A stretch of 64,000 nucleotides of DNA from Fodinibacter sp963833495 (GTDB lineage: Bacteria > Actinomycetota > Actinomycetes > Actinomycetales > Dermatophilaceae). The DNA is taken from assembly GCA_963833495.1 (NCBI GenBank), contig CAWHYJ010000011.1, forward strand, positions 124,001 to 188,000. The letters are read 5' to 3'. The position numbers and the translations under genes were made by a program. This document shows, piece by piece, positions 8,618 to 17,322 of the stretch. Each line of letters opens with the position of its first letter. Position 1 is the first letter of the stretch. Under the pieces are notes generated by a model. It saw only the letters and a program-made list of their open reading frames with translations, did not search any database and was not told the origin of the DNA.

Positions 8618-9364
8618 CGCACCAGTGTGGGGGGCAGGGTGAGCTCGCAGGCCCCGGGGCGCGAGAACGGCTCCAGCCGGAGACCGTCCGAGGGCTCGTG
8701 GTGCGCCTCGAGGGCGCCGGCCACCAAACCGAGGTGCACCTGGCAGACCACCTCGGGGTGGCGACGCGCCGCATCGAGCAGCGGGCAGGTGCGCAGCAGC
8801 ACCGTGGTGCCCGAGCGGTCCGCCGGCTTCGCGCTCGACATCAGGCGAGAACCCGAGCCGGTCGAGCAACCCGACGACCCGCTCGCCGGCCGCACCCCCA
8901 GCAGGTTCGTCTGCCAGGTGGCGAGCGGCCAACCCTGCACCCCAGGCCTTCCCGATCACCCGGGCGTCGTCACCCGGGTCCCCGCCACGCTCGGCGAGCC
9001 GCTCCGCGAACGCCGCCGCCAAGGCCACGTACTCCTCGGCGACCCCACCGCCGGGGGTCGCGGAGGCGGCGTCACGGCCCGCCCGGGTCAGGGAGTACCG
9101 CGCGGCGGGGCGGCCGCGACCCCCTTCCGGCGGTGTGGGCTGCTCGAGCACCAGACCGGCAGCGACGAGCACGCGCAGGTGGTGGCGCGTCGTGTTCGGG
9201 TGCCCACCGACCGTCGCGACGAGGTCGCCGACCGTGGGCAGCGACGACGCAGGGCGGCGGGCGATCACCTGCAGCAGGCGCCGACGTGAGGGATCGGTCA
9301 CGTCGGCCGACGGATCGCCCGACGACGTGCTCGGCGCGGGTCCGAGTGGTGGTATCTTTTTCAC
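8614..9364 (-). CDS. SufR/ArsR-like regulator of the nirK operon (one +1 frameshift in this sequence)
   Basis: Paralogue of the nar regulator. Winged helix near residues 25-95 (LATVGGHPNTTRHHLRVL, then GRPAARYSL). The frame breaks near position 8810; removing one base of the CCC there (GGG on the coding strand) gives VEREAGGPLGTTVLLRTCPLLDA, restoring the family C terminus with C-x13-C spacing and a last Cys. The corrected length is 249 residues, close to the 252 of its paralogue. The likely start is GTG 9364, which keeps the AT-rich divergent spacer free. Its stop overlaps the mobA start. It is divergent from the DUF2249-nirK operon and probably controls it, perhaps in response to NO or Fe-S status (inference). 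Confidence 0.8.
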
Positions 9365-9401
9365 AACATCATTGTAGTAAATACTGACCCCGGAGGCCAC
9401 C
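9365..9401. promoter_or_regulatory. AT-rich divergent operator/promoter of the nirK operon
   Basis: The 37-base spacer contains the window's most AT-rich run (ACAACATCATTGTAGTAAAT). ACAA-N5-TTGT is a small palindrome at its left end. A GGAGG site just before 9402 serves the DUF2249 gene. A binding site for the divergent regulator is an inference from position. Confidence 0.4.
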
Positions 9402-9711
9402 ATGGACACACCCACCACCTTCCCGCTCACCGAGGTCACCGGTCACACCGCCGGGTCGGCCGGAAGCTGCGGGTGCGGGGAGGCCGTCGGTGACGCCCCC
9501 GAGCTCGACGTGCGCGCCATCCCCCACGCGATCCGCCACGCCACGCGTGTTCGGCGCCTGGTCGGCCATCCCCCAGGGCGGCTCGCTCGTGCTCGTGGCA
9601 CCGCACGACCCGAAGCCGCTGCTCGCCCAGCTCGCCGACCTCGGCCCGATCACCGTGACCTACCTCGACGAGGGGCCGGACGCCTGGCGGCTGCGGATCA
9701 CCCGCGGCTGA
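9402..9711 (+). CDS. DUF2249 domain protein (one +1 frameshift in this sequence)
   Basis: Small protein, 102 residues after removal of one base near 9543. The first frame gives SCGCGEA then ELDVRAIPHAIRHA; the next gives VFGAWSAIPQGGSLVLVAPHDPKPLLAQL and YLDEGPDAWRLRI, together the full DUF2249 pattern (LDVR..P..RH, DHDPKPL, EGP..WR.RI). DUF2249 proteins are often encoded beside hemerythrins and nitrogen-oxide genes, but their biochemical role is not established. The N-terminal CGCGE could bind metal. It is the first gene of the nirK operon, with GGAGG before the ATG at 9402. Confidence 0.8.
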
Positions 9712-9736
9712 CCGGCGAGCGGGACGAGGACCGGCC

Positions 9737-10186
9737 GTGTGTTCCTACTGCGGGTGCGAGAGCGTCGAGGTCGTCGGGCGCTTCATGAGCGAGCACGTCG
9801 CGATCATCAACGCCACGGGTGACCTGCGACGGGCCGCCGAGTCGGGCGACGGCATCCGGGTGCACGACGCGGCCGCGACCGTGCGGGCCCTGCTCGATCC
9901 ACACGCCGAGGCCGAGGAGTCCGGCCTGTTCGCGGTGCTCGCCGAGGACGCCGAGTTCACCGAGCACGTGCACGGCCTGTGCCGCGAGCACGTCGCGCTC
10001 CACCAGCTGCTCGACCGGGTCGACGCCGGCTCACACACCCTCTTCCCGGACTTCGAGAAGCTACTGCGCTCCCACATCGACCGCGAGGAGAACGGGCTCT
10101 TCCCCGCCGCCGCGATCGCCTTCGCCGGCCTCGAGTGGGAGCGCGTGGCCACCCTGACGCCCGGTTCGGAGCCGGCTCGCGGATGA
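9737..10186 (+). CDS. Hemerythrin HHE-domain protein
   Basis: A 149-residue protein starting at GTG 9737 with a cysteine cluster (CSYCGCE). The rest is a four-helix hemerythrin-like domain: SEHVAIIN, LLDPHAEAEESGLF, CREHVALHQLL and LRSHIDREENGLFP supply the His and Glu ligands for a di-iron centre. Proteins of this type bind O2 or NO or help repair NO-damaged iron centres. Its stop overlaps the start of the next gene (ATGA), placing it firmly in the nirK operon. A detoxification or NO-sensing role is inferred from context. It differs from the other hemerythrin at 56621-57118. Confidence 0.9.
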   Translation: MCSYCGCESVEVVGRFMSEHVAIINATGDLRRAAESGDGIRVHDAAATVRALLDPHAEAEESGLFAVLAEDAEFTEHVHGLCREHVALHQLLDRVDAGSHTLFPDFEKLLRSHIDREENGLFPAAAIAFAGLEWERVATLTPGSEPARG

Positions 10187-11319
10187 GGGAACGAGCGCAC
10201 CGCGCGTGGCTCCTGCTCCCGGCCGGGCTGAGCCTGTTGGCCGGGATCGATGCCGGGCTGCTGCTCCTCGAGGTCCCGGCACCCATGGGCGCCACACACC
10301 TGCCCGACGTGCACGGGCCACTCATGGTGCTGGGCTTCCTCGGCACCCTCATCGCCCTCGAACGCGCGGTCGCCCTCCGCTCCACCCTGGGGTACGCGGC
10401 GCCGGCCCTGCTCGGGCTCGGTGGCCTCGCCCTCGCCGCCGGGCTGCCCCGGACGATCGGCCAGGTGCTGCTGCTCGACGGAACGGTGGCGCTGGTCGCC
10501 GTGCTCGTCGCCCTGTGGCGCCGTCGCCGCGACGACCCGGTGATGGTCGAGGTGCTCGGTGCGTCCCTCGCCGTGCTGGCCGCGCTGCTCTGGGTGCGGG
10601 TGGATGCCGCGGTCGTCGTGCCACTGCTCGCGGGCTTCGTGGTGCTCACCATCGCGGCCGAGCGCGTCGAGCTGGCCCGCATCCACCTGCCGGCCTCGGC
10701 GGAGCGCGTGCTCGTCGCGGTCGCCGCCCTCGTCGCGAGCGCAGCCATGGCTGCCGTGCTGTTCCCCGACGCCGGATCACGGGTCTTCGGCCTGTGCCTC
10801 CTCGTGCTCGTGGCCTGGCTGGCTCCGCGAGACGTCGCCCGTCGCACCGTGCGCAGCACCGGACAACCGCGGTTCTGCGCGGCGGCGATGCTCGCGGGCT
10901 ACGCGTGGCTCGGGGTCGCCGGGGTCGCCTGGGCCGTGAGCGGGGTGACCACCACTCCGGCCGCGCACGACGTGGTGGTGCACACCATCTTCCTGGGGTT
11001 CGTCATGAGCATGGTGCTGGCCCACGCCCCGGTCATCCTGCCCGCCGTGCTGCGGCGCCCGGTGCCCTACCGACCCCTGCTCTGGGTGCCCCTCGTCGTG
11101 CTGCACGCGGCGCTGCTCGTGCGGGTGGCCGGTGACCTGGCCGGCCGCCCCGTGCTGGTGGCGGTCGGTGGCTACGGCACCGCTGCCGCCCTGCTGCTCC
11201 TCCCCCTGGCCGCCGTGCTCACCGCCACCCTCCCGGCACCGGCGACCCCCAGCACCCCGGCCCACCGCGACCCGCCCGCTCGTGCGGTCCTGACCGCCCC
11301 AACCAGGAGCCCCCCGTGA
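10183..11319 (+). CDS. NnrS-like polytopic membrane protein
   Basis: A 378-residue protein with about 11-12 predicted membrane helices and almost no soluble region. Conserved-looking intramembrane His positions include THLPDVHGPLMVLGFLGT with ERAVAL after it, and FLGFVMSMVLAHAPVILPAV. This layout resembles NnrS-type haem/copper proteins linked to NO stress, but similarity is judged by eye and is distant. It overlaps hemerythrin by ATGA and nirK by GTGA, so all are co-translated. It may bind haem or copper and protect against NO, or pass electrons to NirK. The function is not proven. Confidence 0.65.
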   Translation: MRERAHRAWLLLPAGLSLLAGIDAGLLLLEVPAPMGATHLPDVHGPLMVLGFLGTLIALERAVALRSTLGYAAPALLGLGGLALAAGLPRTIGQVLLLDGTVALVAVLVALWRRRRDDPVMVEVLGASLAVLAALLWVRVDAAVVVPLLAGFVVLTIAAERVELARIHLPASAERVLVAVAALVASAAMAAVLFPDAGSRVFGLCLLVLVAWLAPRDVARRTVRSTGQPRFCAAAMLAGYAWLGVAGVAWAVSGVTTTPAAHDVVVHTIFLGFVMSMVLAHAPVILPAVLRRPVPYRPLLWVPLVVLHAALLVRVAGDLAGRPVLVAVGGYGTAAALLLLPLAAVLTATLPAPATPSTPAHRDPPARAVLTAPTRSPP

Positions 11320-14032
11320 ACCCGCCCACCCCGCCGGCATCTCGTCGCACCTGGCCGCTGCGTGACCGCCCGGGCCTGGTCTGGCTCGGCCTCGCCGCCG
11401 CGCTCACCCTGGTGCACCGCTGGGTACCCGGCTCGGGCTGGCTCCTCGTGCACCTGGTGCTGCTCGGCGCGCTCACCCACTCCGCGATGGTGTGGAGCAC
11501 CCACTTCACCCAGGCCCTGCTGAAGACCCCTGCCGAGATCGACGACCGCACCCAGCAGAACCGCCGCATCGCACTGCTCATCGCGGGGGTCACCGCGGTG
11601 CTGGTAGGGGTGCCCACCGGCCTCTGGCCGCTCACCGTGGCGGGCGCGACGGCGGTGTCGGGCGCGGTGCTGTGGCACGGCATCCAGCTGTGGCGCAGGC
11701 TGCGGCGTGCGCTGCCGGGGCGGTTCCGGGTCACCGTTCGCTACTACCTCGCCGCGGCCGCGTGCGTCCCGGTCGGCGCGACCCTCGGCGCCTGGCTGGC
11801 GCGCGGCCTCGACGACGAGCGGCACGGGCAGGTGCTCGTCGCGCACTCGATGGTGATGGTGCTCGGCTGGGTCGGGCTCACCGTCACCGGCACGCTGGTC
11901 ACCCTGTGGCCGACGATGTTGCGCACCCGGATGGACGACCGCGCCGAACGCCTTGCCCGGCAGGCCCTTCCGGTGCTGGTCACCGCCATCGCGGTGCTCG
12001 CGACCGGGGCGGCCCTGGGCTCTCGCACCGCGGCCCTGGCCGGGCTGGTCGGCTACGCCGCCGGGCTGGCCTGGTGGGGGCGCGCCCTGGTCGGGCCCGC
12101 GCGACAGGCCCCGCCGAAGGTCTTCGCGACCTGGTCGGTCACCGCCGCGCTCGGGTGGTGGGTCGTCGCCCTCGTCCTCGTGGGGTGGCGCCTGGCGACC
12201 AGCCCGTCGTGGGCCGCGCTGGCCGACGGCTACGGGACCGTCGCCGCGGTGGTCGTGGTCGGCTTCGCCGCGCAGCTGCTCTCCGGCGCACTGTCCCACC
12301 TCATCCCCTCGGTGCTCGGTGGCGGTCCGTCCGTCGTGCGCGCGGCCTCGGCGTGGCTCGACCGCGGGGCGATCTGGCGTGTCACCGTGGTGAACCTGGG
12401 CCTGCTCGTCTGCCTGCTTCCCTCGCCCAGCGCCGTGCGCGTCGCCGTGTCGGTGCTCGTGCTCGGCGCACTGGTCGCGTTCCTCCCCCTGCTGCTGCGC
12501 TCGATCAGGGCCGCCGTCGCGGCCCGGCGCGCCCTGCTGACCTCCGTGGCAGACGCCACCGAGCGGCGGGGTGCGGCCCACCCCGCCGACGCCGGCCGAG
12601 GCGCCCCGCACCCGGTCGGGCGCACAGCTGCTCACTGCCGTGGCGAGCCTGGCCCTCGTCGTGACCCTCGGCATCGCCGCGGACCCTGCTGCCGCCGGAC
12701 TCACCGAGGCCACGACGGCGGCCAGCGCCTCGACCGCGGGCGTCGTGGCGGCGCGCGCCGGCGTGCGATCCACCGGCCACACGACGCGGGTCACGATCGA
12801 GGCCCACGACATGTCGTACTCGCCCGCCTCGCTCAGCGTCCCGTACGGCGACCGGCTCGTCATCGAGCTGGTCAACCGCGACGACGGGTCACCGCACGAC
12901 CTCACCTTCGGCGACGGCATCCAGACCGGCCGCGTCATGCCCGGTCGGCACGCGACCCTCGATGTCGGCGTGGTCGCGGCCAGCACCCAGGGGTGGTGCC
13001 GCATCGTCGGCCACCGCCAGATGGGGATGGTGCTCGACGTCGTCGTGACCGGTGCGCCCGTGGGCCCCGCGAGCGAGGCGAACCCGGCGGATTCCGGCGG
13101 ACGCAGCGGCCGCGGCACCTGCCGATGACCCGCCGGTCGACCTGTCGGGTACCCCCGCGGCCGGCTTCACGGCAGTGCCCGCAGCACTGCCACCGCTCGA
13201 CGGGGCGCGGACTCACGCGGTGACCCTGACCATCGAGGAGGTCGAGCTCGAGGTGGCCCCCGGGGTGCGCCAAAAGCGCTGGACCTTCAACGGCACGGTG
13301 CCGGGCCCCACCCTGCACGGCCGGGTCGGCGACACCTTCGTCGTCACCCTCGTCAACCACGGCTCGATGGGCCACTCGGTCGACTTCCACGCCGGCGAGG
13401 TGGCACCCGACGAGGTCATGCGCACCATCGCCCCGGGCGCCTCGCTCACCTACCGCTTCACCGCGGGCCGGGCCGGTGTGTGGATGTACCACTGCTCGAC
13501 GATGCCGATGAGCGCGCACATCGCGGCCGGCATGCACGGCGCCGTCGTCATCGAGCCCGACGGGCTGCCGGCGGTCGACCGCAGCTACCTGCTCGTGCAG
13601 TCGGAGGTGCACCTCGACGGTGACGGCCGCACGTCGGTGCGTGAGGTCGACGCCGCCTCCGCGGCCGCGGACACCCCGGACGTCGTGACCTTCAACGGTG
13701 ACGCCAACCAGTACGTCGCCCGGCCGTTGCCGGCGAGGGTCGGTGAGCGGGTGCGCTTCTGGGTGCTCGCCGCCGGGCCGAACCGCGGCTCGAGCTTCCA
13801 CGTCGTCGGCACCCAGTTCGACACGGTGTGGTCGGAGGGCACGTACCTGCTGCGCGACGGCACCGGGCCGATGGGCGACACCGGTGGCGGCAGCCAGGTG
13901 CTCGACCTCGCCGCCGCCCAGGGCGGGTTCGTCGAGCTGACCCCCCGCGAGCCGGGCCACTACGCGTTCGTCACCCACGTGATGGCGGATGCCGAGCGCG
14001 GTGCCCGAGGGATCCTCAGCGTCACCCCGTAG
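11316..14032 (+). CDS. nirK: Membrane-anchored copper nitrite reductase NirK with extra cupredoxin domain (two +1 frameshifts)
   Basis: After removal of one base near 12568-12571 (GGGG) and one near 13089-13090, a single 904-residue protein results. Residues 1-420 form about 11 membrane helices with His-rich segments (HLVLLGALTHSAMVWSTHF, VLVAHSMVMVLGW). Residues about 470-585 are a blue-copper domain with ligands SPHDLTF and GWCRIVGHRQM. Residues about 630-904 are NirK: MGHSVDFHAGE, WMYHCSTMPMSAH, AAGMHG and SSFHVVGTQF keep all type-1 and type-2 copper ligands. The enzyme reduces nitrite to NO. Fusion of a membrane module, a cupredoxin electron donor and NirK makes a self-contained electron path. 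GTG start at 11316 overlaps the previous stop. It is the last gene of its operon. Confidence 0.88.
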
Positions 14033-14082
14033 CCGCCCGCCCGGAGTGCCCCGCCACCCACGATTGCAACGGACGTGCCGGG

Positions 14083-14117
14083 TTATGGCTGTCAGATCGC
14101 CGACGTGACAGCCATAT
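14083..14117. terminator. Bidirectional terminator between nirK and dinB
   Basis: TATGGCTGTCA (14084-14094) pairs perfectly with TGACAGCCATA (14106-14116) across an 11-base loop; the stem can extend with one mismatch. It lies between two convergent genes. Confidence 0.75.
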
Positions 14118-14147
14118 CCCCGCACGTGCGGGGCCGACCGAGGCGGT

Positions 14148-15230
14148 TCAAGGCATGCCGCGGCGGCCGTGGGTGCGCGGCGGCTCGTAGCCACCCTCGG
14201 GCGGCACCATCTCGGCCCGCACCCCCAGCAGCCGCACCGGTCGCTCGTCGTCGAGCACCCGGTAGAGGGCCAGCGCCGTGTCGGCGATCACACCGGCATC
14301 CCACGTCGGCTCGGCCAGCTTGCGCGACCGATTGACCGTGAAGAACGGACGGAAGCGCACCTTGAGGTGCACCCGGGCACACGGCCGCCCCTCGGCGCGG
14401 ATGTCGTCCACCACCTGCGCGGCCAGCGCCCGCACGGCATCCTCGACCTCGGACGGCTCGAGGTCGACCTGGTAGGTCGTCTCGCGACCGTGCGCCCGTG
14501 GCACCCACGGGGTGTCGTCGACCGTCGAGCTGCTCTCGCCACGACCGAGCGCGCCCAACCAGGGCCCGCTCTGCGGCCCGAACTCCCCTGCCAGCAGGGC
14601 GTCGTCGGCCTCTGCCAGCTCACGCACCGTCGTCACCCCCAGCGCGGCCAGCCGCTGCGAGATCCGCGACCCGACACCCCAGAGGTCCCCTGTCGGCTTG
14701 TCCCCCATCACCTCGAACCAGCTGCCCCGGGTGAGCCGGAACGTCCCCTGCGGCTTGCCGAACTCCGTGGCGATCTTGGCCCGCACCTTGGTGTCACCGA
14801 TGCCGACCGTGCAGTGCAGCCGGGTCGCGGCGAGCACGTCCGCCTGGATGCGGCGCGCCACCGCCTCGGGGTCCTCGGCCTCCACCCCGACGAACGCCTC
14901 GTCCCACCCGAGCACCTCGACCACCGCGCCCGGTACCGCGCGCAGGGTGTCCATGACCACGGCGGATGCCGCGTCGTATGCGGGCTTGTCGACCGGGAGC
15001 ACCACGGCATCCGGGCAGCGACGCACGGCGGTGCGCAACGGCATCCCCGACCGCACGCCGAAGGCCCGCGCCTCGTACGACGCGGTCGAGACCACGCCCC
15101 GCTCGGTGGGGTCGCCCCGGGCGCCGACGATCAGCGGAAGCCCGGCGAGCTCAGGATGGCGCAGCACCTCGACGGCCGCGATGAACTGGTCCATGTCGAC
15201 GTGCAGGACCCAGGGCGCCATGGGTCCCAT
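14148..15230 (-). CDS. dinB: Y-family DNA polymerase, DinB2-like with Ile at the steric gate
   Basis: A 360-residue translesion polymerase. The palm begins VLHVDMDQFIAAVE with metal ligand Asp12; the second acidic pair is D110-E111 in LGWDEAF. In most DinB proteins the residue after DMDxF is an aromatic steric gate that excludes ribonucleotides; here it is Ile17. The overall pattern (WVLHVDxDQF, GDPTE, ASYEAR.FGV, GWDEA) resembles mycobacterial DinB2, whose gate is Leu and which is reported to insert ribonucleotides. A helix-hairpin-helix region (LWGVGSRISQRLAALGV) and little-finger domain follow; no obvious beta-clamp motif is seen at the C terminus. An internal ATG at 15221 is an alternative start. 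Confidence 0.92.
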   Translation of the reverse strand: MGPMAPWVLHVDMDQFIAAVEVLRHPELAGLPLIVGARGDPTERGVVSTASYEARAFGVRSGMPLRTAVRRCPDAVVLPVDKPAYDAASAVVMDTLRAVPGAVVEVLGWDEAFVGVEAEDPEAVARRIQADVLAATRLHCTVGIGDTKVRAKIATEFGKPQGTFRLTRGSWFEVMGDKPTGDLWGVGSRISQRLAALGVTTVRELAEADDALLAGEFGPQSGPWLGALGRGESSSTVDDTPWVPRAHGRETTYQVDLEPSEVEDAVRALAAQVVDDIRAEGRPCARVHLKVRFRPFFTVNRSRKLAEPTWDAGVIADTALALYRVLDDERPVRLLGVRAEMVPPEGGYEPPRTHGRRGMP

Positions 15231-15263
15231 CGTGGCGGACCGACCGCCGCCGCAGGGTCAGGA

Positions 15264-15689
15264 CTAGGGCGCGTTCCGGTCGAGGTCGGCGAAGGCCGCC
15301 CACATCACGAAGAAGTCGAGCACGAGGATGACCACCGCCGCGACGGGCTGGTACGGGATCCAGAGGAAGGCGCCGAACATGCTGATGGTGGCCACGATGA
15401 CCGCGACCCCGCGCGCCCAGTCGGCTCGCCCGCGCAGCGCGGCACCGGCGACGACGGCGGCGACTCCGAGCGCCAGGTGCGCCCAGCCCCACTTCGAGCC
15501 GTCCGTGCCGAGGAAGTACCCCTTCGCCGTTGTGAAGTCGCCGTCGCTGAGCAGCGCCGAGAGCCCCTGCACGACGTGCAGCACACCCACGATGATGAGG
15601 AGCACCGCGGCGAACGAGGTGGATGCGACGCGCCGGTGGGTGGTGTACGAGCGCGTGGGCCTCCCCCGCGAGTCAACCTTCTTGGACAT
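15264..15689 (-). CDS. DUF7144-type small integral membrane protein
   Basis: A 141-residue protein with four membrane segments after a short basic N terminus (MSKKVDSRGRP). Features such as GVLHVVQGLSALL, GWAHLALGVAAVVAGAAL and a final FLWIPYQPVAAVVILVLDFFVMWAAF match the actinobacterial DUF7144 pattern. Function unknown. The ATG at 15689 is preferred over an upstream GTG at 15710 because GGAAGG lies about 7-12 bases before it. It is separated from dinB by only 33 bases on the same strand, so co-transcription is possible. Confidence 0.8.
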   Translation of the reverse strand: MSKKVDSRGRPTRSYTTHRRVASTSFAAVLLIIVGVLHVVQGLSALLSDGDFTTAKGYFLGTDGSKWGWAHLALGVAAVVAGAALRGRADWARGVAVIVATISMFGAFLWIPYQPVAAVVILVLDFFVMWAAFADLDRNAP

Positions 15690-15867
15690 GGGTCCGTCCT
15701 TCCGTGGCACGCCGACCCGGTGCGTCCGGTGTCGGGCACCACTGTTCTACCCGCACCACCCGGCGCGCGTCACCCACGCCGGATGACCGTGGTGCCCGTT
15801 GGCGGCGCGTGAGTACCGTGGTCGGGATGGACAGTGTCAGCCACCCCACCGTCGGGGCACGGCCCCG

Positions 15868-16830
15868 ATGAGGGCCGTCGTGTACGACCGCTACGGCCCG
15901 CCCGAGGTGCTCCGCGTCGAGCACCTCGCCGTGCCGACGCCGGGGGCCAAGCAGGTGCTCGTCGAGGTGCTCGCGACCTCGGTGAACCTCTCCGACTGGG
16001 AGTGCCTGGTCGGCTCCCCCGCCTACGCCCGCCTCGGCGGCATCCGCCGTCCCGCCCGGCGGGTGCTCGGCTCCGACATCGCCGGCCGGGTGGCGGCCGT
16101 CGGCCCCGGGGTCACGACCTTCCGCCCGGGCGACGAGGTGTACGGCGACAACCTGGGCCTCAAGGGCGGCTTCGCCGAGTATGCCGTCGCACCCGAGTCG
16201 GTGCTCGCCCACAAGCCGGCGTCACTCACCTTCGTCGAGGCGTCGACGATCCCCCAGGCGGGCGCCATCGCCCTTCAGGGAACCGCCGGCGCCGGGCCCG
16301 GGAAGCGGGTCCTCGTCAACGGGGGCGGCGGCGGGACCGGGACGTTCGCGATCCAGGTGGCCAAGCAGCAGGGGGCCCACGTGACCGCCGTCGACAACGC
16401 GGCCAAGCTCGACCACATGCGCGCCCTCGGTGCCGACGAGGTGCTCGACTACCGGCGCGAGGACTACACCCGGCAGGAGCCCTACGACCTGGTCCTCGAC
16501 CTCGTCGCCCATCGCTCGGTCGGCGACTGCCGACGGGCCCTGGCACCCGGCGGCCGCTACCGGTGCGTGGGCGGCCCGGTGCCCACCGTGCTGGGCGTCC
16601 TCCTGGCCGGTGCCGTGGTCGGGCGGCTCAGCGGCCGGCGGATCGGTGTCCTCGCCGTGAAGCCCGGGCCGGAGCACTTCGAGCCGCTGACCCAGCGGTG
16701 CGTCGACGGTGAGGTCACGATCCACGTCGAGCGCACCTTCGGCCTCGACGAGGTGCCCGACGCACTGGCCCACGTCGGTCAGGGCCGGGCCCTCGGCAAG
16801 GTCGTGGTCGAGGTCGTACCCCAGCCCTGA
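15868..16830 (+). CDS. Quinone-oxidoreductase-like NAD(P)-dependent alcohol dehydrogenase
   Basis: A 320-residue medium-chain dehydrogenase of the zinc-independent quinone oxidoreductase type. The N-terminal GroES-like part starts MRAVVYDRYGPPEVL and has SVNLSDW where zinc enzymes keep a catalytic Cys. The Rossmann motif is VNGGGGGTGTFAIQVAK, followed by the acidic-free ADNAAKLDHMRALGADEVLDY segment. It would reduce quinones or enones with NADPH. Start ATG 15868 is supported by family alignment. It converges on the next gene with no spacer (its stop ends at 16830 and the opposing stop begins at 16831). Confidence 0.88.
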   Translation: MRAVVYDRYGPPEVLRVEHLAVPTPGAKQVLVEVLATSVNLSDWECLVGSPAYARLGGIRRPARRVLGSDIAGRVAAVGPGVTTFRPGDEVYGDNLGLKGGFAEYAVAPESVLAHKPASLTFVEASTIPQAGAIALQGTAGAGPGKRVLVNGGGGGTGTFAIQVAKQQGAHVTAVDNAAKLDHMRALGADEVLDYRREDYTRQEPYDLVLDLVAHRSVGDCRRALAPGGRYRCVGGPVPTVLGVLLAGAVVGRLSGRRIGVLAVKPGPEHFEPLTQRCVDGEVTIHVERTFGLDEVPDALAHVGQGRALGKVVVEVVPQP

Positions 16831-17292
16831 CTACGGCGTCGGGACCGGCACGAGCTGCATGACGGGGTGGCGGTCGGCCTCGCGGGCGAAGGCCTCCGGC
16901 GGGTCGTCCACCGTGGCCGCGAAGTACGGCCTGGGCACGCTTGCGACGGTGACGTACTCCTTGAGCACCGGCCCGGCCTCCTCCGGCCCGACCTGACGCA
17001 CCGTGTAGCGCGTCGTCGTGAGCCGGCGGGTGAGGCGCACCTCCCCGGCGGCCCGGGCGTTGAGCACCCAGGACACCACGCCGTACGGCGCCACGAGCCA
17101 CTGCCTGCCGTCGAGGTCGACGACCGTCACCGGGTTGCGCCGCTCCTGCCCGCTCTTCCGGCCGACCGTGGTCAGCACGTACGACCGCGGGATGAGGCCG
17201 ACCCGGGTCAGGGCCCTCGTCAGGAGGTTCTCGGCGCGGTGGAACCGGCTCCGCTGGTAGGTCTTCGGCGTGTTCGGGCTTGGGTTGGTCAC
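16831..17292 (-). CDS. Deazaflavin (F420)-dependent nitroreductase family protein
   Basis: A 153-residue split-barrel protein of the Ddn/DUF385 family. The pattern TTVGRKSGQERRNPV followed by LVAPYGVVSWVLNARAAGEV and later YPVMQL-type end (here HPVMQLVPV) fits the family, which uses coenzyme F420 to reduce quinones or nitro compounds. No membrane segment. The ATG at 17292 begins right before the helix leading to the core. It lies 30 bases downstream of the mycothiol-type gene on the same strand and may be co-transcribed with it. Confidence 0.85.
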   Translation of the reverse strand: MTNPSPNTPKTYQRSRFHRAENLLTRALTRVGLIPRSYVLTTVGRKSGQERRNPVTVVDLDGRQWLVAPYGVVSWVLNARAAGEVRLTRRLTTTRYTVRQVGPEEAGPVLKEYVTVASVPRPYFAATVDDPPEAFAREADRHPVMQLVPVPTP

Positions 17293-17322
17293 GCCCCGAC
17301 CGTAGCGGTACCGCGGGCGGCC

